Part shown: in pieces, positions 59,401 through 64,000 of the stretch | How the letters are laid out: the number at the start of each line of letters is the position of its first letter | Numbering within the stretch: position 1 is the first letter of the stretch | NCBI RefSeq assembly: GCF_030272615.1 | Contig: NC_081409.1 | Coordinates: 617,157,755-617,221,754, forward strand | Reading direction: 5' to 3' | DNA: 64,000 bases | Source: Cryptomeria japonica | Lineage: Eukaryota; Streptophyta; Pinopsida; Cupressales; Cupressaceae | Notes under the pieces: generated by a model | What the model was told of the DNA's origin: nothing | What the model saw: the letters and a program-made list of their open reading frames with translations, nothing else | Database searches by the model: none | Program-made: the position numbers and the translations under genes

Positions 59401-59684
59401 GGGTCAAAGTCATCTTTTGCAAGGATGAGAATGTGATTACAGACGAGCAAAGAGATCAAATGTTTGCTACTATGCTCCTGATTGAGAAAATTAAGGAACT
59501 CGAACCTGAATGGGATGCAACTCTTCTCAAGGCCTTTGATCAGATTATTCACTTGGAGGAACGAATGAGGAATCTTCCTGAGATTCCTATTGCTGAGATC
59601 GAGGGAATCGTGTCTAGATTCATTACATATGCTAAAAAGGAGCATTGGAAAGGGAATAAGGTTCTAGAAGAGAGGTTGCTATAG
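56457..59684 (+). CDS. TGTTG-family large protein, copy C, intact (1,075 aa)
   Basis: The frame is open further upstream to an ATG at 56424, but ATG at 56457 in ATCACGATGGCG fits a plant start context and gives MATPK. Homologous to A and B: SKWSNIGDTNLG (about residue 31), KAAGFPPAVQCHELM (about 75), RYGAWFIQFQKFTYIRV (about 320-335), LPRYPTDRIVLLEVTRQ (about 345-362). Residues about 540-625 are basic and low-complexity, with three copies of SEG-xPHPRS-like repeats and a nuclear-localisation-like stretch KRKERPEKRESSKKK. VIVIEDED near residue 692 resembles a SUMO-interacting motif. The C-terminal third is helical with a probable coiled coil. I see no enzyme signature. The N-terminal half has a loose feel of plant transposon-associated domains, but this is not a firm match. 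Confidence 0.88.
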   Translation: MATPKAGASTSRPALMKEDQKNEELETKIVSKWSNIGDTNLGNFSVKKFREVPYIGKPSPVARRIIESGIIKAAGFPPAVQCHELMIECARHYDPQSRSIVTKEGNTLAYLSDEAISEALHLPEHKDMIYKSLEGARSMYEDDPDTCLSIINKNWLLKSRPRLSKIPNTPHRIDFQEEYRDLITLLNRVTGAPQAFYFEKWMFFFIQVIVQGKGTIHWARIISHCLDVQLRRLKATKSFHMSLYIIYALIRSFEYAGLPHRGSIGRGPGEVRVCESYVHLHHPPGSNYKLVNDTFTMNITRTLQGGIHNRPSQEAQELVKRYGAWFIQFQKFTYIRVHGCPSPPYMLPRYPTDRIVLLEVTRQLAAYAKAFRHRHGNGIPVPIILGNSVEVCPNVPALDDAERELALYSFSFFSLRENFDPYGHIEETVGRKYKHECQVEDFWMNLSDDLEVKRKMHSRLPLDFIRKCKVYRVADQTQDSGRHLQSSYDREDKAVKIDWNEPEVVDLKTLMAPVLSCTRRWVDVQHQKLREQNISMTFTLEERSVEGASVSEGHPHPRSTSEGNPHPRSVSEGNRHHRGAKRKERPEKRESSKKKQEANRDRSSGKSYRQEKRTLEVEESMESMVQNDKPEEGQASQRSSSQSPQVNELHEDKDDDEATSPLRKEESLPKEIQVRETRSAIPDWLKERLTRVIVIEDEDNVIDLDSLVGDSQGVTEKRKATKMSKMIRDETGSRKLQIATPAVDKYEGEILAEEYDVETVELGPLTTEQALDEATDSFEALKDKLKEEMEKSRKLEREVSAWRGYFSHLSQPLGRQDPAVPPVQALPLESVGEAEKVKSLVQLMSSWIDKSHTVVVEFATRMMQTIHRAIQVLEIIHNLMITVGAFAHTKDVIIPVLQVIRQTPRKILAQEKIMDGGAHNLLQWSTLLQMKEVLFEDTSTKCNQVEEVINPIQDKVFGVLCTILGRRIEVETDVDLQELEERVKVIFCKDENVITDEQRDQMFATMLLIEKIKELEPEWDATLLKAFDQIIHLEERMRNLPEIPIAEIEGIVSRFITYAKKEHWKGNKVLEERLL

Positions 59685-59795
59685 ATGACATGGCACCTTA
59701 ATTGTCATTGGTCTATGTTTCCTAGATTTTTGTGCCAAATTAAATATTTGGCTATGCATTTAATGTTGTGCAATAAAAAGGGAACTTTTGTAATA

Positions 59796-59813
59796 AAACC
59801 CTAATTAGGGTTT
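59796..59813. promoter_or_regulatory. telobox palindrome of element C
   Basis: AAACCCTAATTAGGGTTT, about 65 bp upstream of the TATA box. Confidence 0.7.
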
Positions 59814-59877
59814 AGGTGTCAGAATCTCAGCCATTGATCTTCTTTTGATCTGGGCCGTTCATTGTAATTGAGGATGC

Positions 59878-59885
59878 TATATATA
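59878..59885 (+). promoter_or_regulatory. TATA box of element C
   Basis: TATATATA, 856 bp from the 3' terminus. An AATAAA lies about 165 bp downstream (near 60049), the spacing seen between promoter and polyadenylation signal within an LTR. Confidence 0.65.
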
Positions 59886-60537
59886 CCCTCACTCATTTTC
59901 ATTTTGTAATAATAAGAAATTAGAGATTAGAGAGCAATAAGAAATAGTTAGAAGATTAGAGTTTTGGAGAGAAGAAAGTTATTTTGTAGCAAGATTGAGT
60001 TTGAAGAAAGGATTTCAAACAATTGTTGTCTATTTTGGCTTTGAGATCAATAAAATATTGAAGTTATGGTGTTTTATTGCAATTCTTGTGGCTATCTTCA
60101 TGGTTGTTCATTTTCTTGAATCATTCTCAATCGAAGTAGTTTTTAAGTTTGAAGGACTAAGTGTTGGGCTTGATTTTGGTGAGATTCACGTTCCAAACCA
60201 CTAGCTTCTTACTGATTGTGGGAACGCCTTGCGTGGTCAACTGGAGATACCTGAATTACTTAAACCTTCAATCGTCATTGAGCTTTGGATATGTGCCTTT
60301 GTGGTAGTGTCCATGATCCTTGATGAATTGAAAAATCATTTGTTACCTTAGAAGATCGCATTTCAGTTGGGTTGTTACTTCATGGCAATATTGAAATTGG
60401 TAGAATCTTGCCAAGTCTAGCCTACATTGGGTCATTCATAGGATTAGATCAGAATTTATCCCTTGCAAACTCTACCTTTTGATCTTTTTGGAGAAATTGT
60501 TAGTTTTAGGAAAACTTGTTCCTGCAGCTTGGAGAAC

Positions 60538-60543
60538 GTAAGG
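60538..60543 (+). promoter_or_regulatory. conserved GTAAGG motif near the 3' end of C
   Basis: GTAAGG followed by CCCCTTG, the C version of the donor-like motif found in B, D and E, about 200 bp from the 3' end. Confidence 0.45.
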
Positions 60544-60746
60544 CCCCTTGATGAAACAGCATTCACAACGACCACTGGTGCTTATCCACACGTAGAGACC
60601 CTACATAAAAGAACATTGGAGTCACCCTAATTGATCCTTTTTTGTGACATCTTCAGCAATCAGAGGCTTTATTCAAGAGAGGATAAGGTACCCTTGGGTA
60701 TTTTATTCTGTGTATGATTGTGTACAAAATACACGTCAACACCTTT

Positions 60747-61824
60747 CCACACTGACAAAGAAGCAGAAAAAGTTTCAAGTGTTGCATCAAGAGTTTCTTT
60801 TGGTTCTAGAGTTGGCTTCAATCTTTGATGTGGTTCTTGGAACCTTCTTCTTTGCTGACTTTGTTCTTGAAGAAGTCCAAGTTGCCAATTTGGGAAAAAT
60901 GAGTGTGGCGCATGTATTTTCAAGTTGTCATCTAGTAGATGAGCTTGTTGGGTGGCCTTGATTTCTTTTTGGCAAGTTTTTTGGAAAATTCGGTAAAGTT
61001 ATGATGGGTTGAAGATTTTGGTGGTTCTAGGAACTATTGGAACCTCCAACTTGGTTCCTAGTTCCTAATATGTTGCCAATCACTAATTTTGAGATGGTGG
61101 AGTTTGGAAAGGCAGAGTTTTGTGTCAAGGTTTTCCATTATTCTTGGAAACATGGGAAGCCTTGACAAGTCCATGTTCCTCTCTAGGTGCCGATGTCAAT
61201 TTCTTAAATAATTGTCAAAGTGCTTCTTTCGCATGTGTCAAGGTGCACTCTCGATGCTCAATGTTAAATGTGGCTTGGTTGATCAAGGTGTTAGTGGTAA
61301 GTGTTTTCTTTCAAGCTTGATGTTCATTGGCATGCAATGGGACTGAAGGTTGTAGCCTTGTATGCAGTCTTTTGGCAAGACTTCATAGCCTCTCTTGTTC
61401 CACTACGTGATGGCCATGCAATTGAAGGTGGACTTGAGGGCTAATGCTCAATGGCCTAACGACAAAGTGCTTCAGCAAGATTTTTGTTTTATCCTTCCTT
61501 GTTTTGGCCTATTTTGGCATGCGATTATGAGGCTGGTTGATGGTCCGACCCCTGATAACTCTTTTTGTTAGGGTCCGATGATTTTAATGCCAATTTCAAG
61601 TTTTGGCTTGTTTGGCACAGTTCATGCTTTTTGGTAATTTTGAACTTTTTTGGTGACCTGACACTATTTTTTGTTGCTGACTTGTTAAATCTACTCACAT
61701 TGATGGCCCCTGTCCCCCTATAGCTACTAATATATTTGGTGGATGGCCCAATCTGATTGTTGTTGGATTCCCTTTGATCTAGGGCATCCTTTTGGGTGCA
61801 TTTTCTTCGTCAACCATGGATTTG
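60747..61824. other. spacer between C and F, no gene recognised
   Basis: Contains short plus-strand ORFs (for example 60644-60961, which crosses the end of C) without family resemblance. Probably old mobile-element-derived sequence. Confidence 0.5.
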
Positions 61825-62625
61825 GGCAGTGTTGATGTTTTTTTTATGACACTTTCAAACACAAAATAAAATACTAAGTATCTTATCCTCTCTTGAACAA
61901 AGACTTCTTGGATGCTAAACTATGTGATCAAACAAGACGATTCCAAGGTTTTAATATTCAGGTCTTGAGTTTACATTGTGGATAGACTCAGTGATTGTGA
62001 TGTGATTATGCTGGAATCACAAGGGGACTTTTGTTTATAGTTGAATGTAGCTGGAACTTGGAAGTTTACTTGACTTAAAAATAAATAAAAGGATGAGGGT
62101 TTATAAAGCTAGCCTAATCCTAGAATGTAAGAAACTATGAATGACTCGATGAAATTCAACCATGTTGTGTTTCACCATGTAAGGAACAACTAGGCAAAGC
62201 TGGTGCGATCTTCTAAGGAAAGCGAATGATGTTTAAATCACTACTAACTATCATCAACACCATCAAAGGCATGGATATCAATGAGTAAGTAGTAATTGAA
62301 GTTAAGCTTATTTTAAGAGTTTAAGCCAACCATACACTACAACTTATAATCAATAAATTGTAAATGGTATGAACTTTAGAGTTTCACCATGAATCGTACA
62401 CAATAACTTCCATCCATCTAATCAACATTAAAACAAAAAGAAGTAGAGACCATGCAAAATGTTCAATCAATACATGAAATTCACCATGTCTTCAATGAAA
62501 ATAATATGCTTCTTGCAACAAAGTCTTGGCAACAATCTCCTTTTCTCCTACTCTACTCTAACTGTCTGGTTATTATCTATTGATCAACTAATAACTATTA
62601 ACCTTCACAAATGAGAGGTTTGAGT

Positions 62626-62634
62626 CTTATATTG
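62626..62634 (-). promoter_or_regulatory. TATA box of element F
   Basis: In sense CAATATAAG, 796 bp from the 3' end. Confidence 0.6.
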
Positions 62635-62696
62635 TGCTCTCCATACAATTAATGGCTCAAATTGATTCTCAAATAAATGGTCGAGGTCTTACAATA

Positions 62697-62714
62697 AAAC
62701 CCTAATTAGGGTTT
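62697..62714. promoter_or_regulatory. telobox palindrome of element F
   Basis: AAACCCTAATTAGGGTTT, about 63 bp upstream of the TATA box in sense. Confidence 0.7.
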
Positions 62715-64000
62715 TCTAGAAAAAATTTCCTTTTGGCCAATGAAATAGTTACAATGAATTGGACACATGTCCATCTTGATTTCTAACCAATGAGAGTTGA
62801 GGTTAGGCACATAAAACAATATTTGATAAAGTGCCATGTGTTAATTGCTCCTCCTTGGATGAATTAGGTACGATGTATTTGGACATGTTGATGTGGCACA
62901 ACTTTAATGGTTTGAAAGTGAATAGGATGCCACCTCAACTTGTCTTCTTTATAGATCATTACAAAGTATGGGGTTCAACAATATCTCTTGATACTCAACA
63001 TTTCCAACTTGTTCAACATGATGAAGATGGGGCATATTCCCAAATTGTATCATCTGGGGTGATCAAGCAAACCTTCTAACTTTGCTTAACTCTTTTGAAA
63101 CTATCTTTGTTTGATCGCACTTGCTTTTTCATTTTCTAAATTGGGAATTTTCTTCCTTGTGAAGTACTTCATCTTGATGATGTTTGATGCAATCTTCATG
63201 ATGCCTATGCTGGATTCTCTCTTTGTGCATGATGCACTTGAATAGCACACCTTGGTGTGGGGAAGTATCCTCATGTATGTGGTGTATTTGCATATATAGT
63301 CTCTCACTATGAAGCCATCTTCATTAATCTCTCCTTGTACTGACAGTAACCTTGGATTTCTGAAGGAAATTCAAGGTTGCAAAGCTTCTTCATCTTCATT
63401 GTTATGTCTTGAACCTCGTCCATGATGTTCTTGCACGAAGCTAGAAGTCAAAAATACTGATTTGGAGATGGATAATGCTCAAGGAAATGCTTCAAAATTA
63501 TTTGTTCCAGAATTTATTTAAGCTCTGTTTTTATTATAATTTTTAAATTTAATTTTAGAAATCAGAATAAGCATTCAAATGGCAATCTTAGGAACACATC
63601 ATGATCTTGCAAATGACAATTCTCACAAATTGTAAAAAGAAAATCTGGTTTTCTGTCTGATTACTGAATGCTGTTTTAGAATCTATCTCTTTTCCCATGG
63701 TGGAAGACGGTTTGGGATTTGATCAATGATCAGCCCTCTTCCTTTAACGATTTTCTTCAAATTCTCACTTTGTCAATCAAATCTTTGAATGTGACCGGCC
63801 GAGCGATTCACTTCTTGTGCAAATTTATCTTCCAGCTCTGCCTGAATATTTGAAAGTCTCTATCCTTCTCTAAGCGATTTTGAGATGCTCTTCCTTAGAG
63901 CGAATTTGAGAACAATTTCTCTTACTGTGACTTCTGTGTCTTCCTTTTCTCCACATGAATTTGGGAGAGAAGATTGTAATTTAATTCGAATTCGTTCTAT

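Larger units (their letters stand above)
54059..60741 (+). mobile_element. TGTTG-family element C, 6.7 kb with intact ORF
   Basis: Starts TGTTGTGACC at 54059 and ends ACACGTCAACA at 60741, with a perfect duplication CCTTT at 54054-54058 and 60742-60746. It is the only copy on the plus strand and the only one with an unbroken large ORF. Order: double hairpin, palindromic array, ORF, telobox, TATA box, GTAAGG, 3' end with a small hairpin (GTGTA and TACAC). It has no LTRs of its own. Confidence 0.93.
61830..64000 (-). mobile_element. TGTTG-family element F, 3' part, cut by window edge
   Basis: The 3' end is at 61830 (TGTTGATG) with left flank GGCAG. It keeps TATA (62626-62634) and telobox (62697-62714) in the family positions, and is closest to D and E through about 63100. 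The donor-like motif is lost (CAAAAGT near 62027). The first units of a tandem array (AAGCGATTT, AGAGCGAA) appear after 63790. The right end and duplication are outside the window. Confidence 0.82.

Noticed and set aside
32234-60746. The same duplication CCTTT at element I and element C
   Set aside because: The two elements have different ends and lie 20 kb apart; a shared T-rich 5-mer is expected by chance at times.

Overview
This window looks like plant nuclear DNA, and its style suggests a conifer or other gymnosperm: retrotransposons nested up to three deep, long AT-rich spacers, and one host gene reduced to three short exons inside very long introns. The species cannot be named from the sequence. 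I see no bacterial-style genes, tRNA genes, rRNA genes or CRISPR array.

Layout. 1-3906: a decayed Ty1/copia element on the minus strand, cut by the window edge, with LTR, primer-binding site, gag, protease, integrase and the start of RT. 3907-6840: AT-rich spacer. 6841-29456: an old element 'E' (about 3.9 kb of its own sequence) broken by three later insertions: a small copia-like element (7278-9749), a sister element 'D' (11714-15590), and a young Ty3/gypsy element (15732-28054) that itself holds element 'A' (20860-27595). To about 31067: a 5'-end fragment 'G'. 32239-33926: a probable solo LTR 'I'. 34484-41626: element 'B'. 43213-43947: three exons of an ABHD17-like alpha/beta hydrolase gene on the plus strand. 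46120-53926: a gypsy element 'J' with a gag-protease region only, whose 5' LTR holds a second LTR 'K'. 54059-60741: element 'C', plus strand. 61830 to the window end: the 3' end of another copy, 'F'.

The main discovery candidate is the family A-G, which I do not recognise. Complete copies start TGTTGTG and end CAACA. A, B and C have perfect 5-bp target-site duplications (CATCG, ATACC, CCTTT). None has LTRs at its own ends. A, B and C encode a protein of about 1,075-1,210 residues with no visible RT, integrase or transposase signature. It is intact in C, broken by one stop in A and by many lesions in B. D and E lack the gene and are both about 3.9 kb. All copies with the relevant part keep the same architecture: paired hairpins at the 5' end with compensatory changes, a tandem array rich in short palindromes that differs from copy to copy, the ORF if present, then a telobox palindrome, a TATA box 800-870 bp from the 3' end, and a conserved GTAAGT motif about 200 bp from the 3' end. 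The 5-bp duplications, TG...CA ends and promoter near the 3' end fit giant solo LTRs with an ORF in U3, but an unknown kind of LTR-less element is also possible.

How the parts relate. J and the 15732-28054 element both keep gag plus protease but have lost RT to integrase, so they would need proteins from other elements (TR-GAG-like). Insertion order can be read from the nesting: E first, then copia-like, D and gypsy into E, then A into gypsy; and J, then K into J's 5' LTR.
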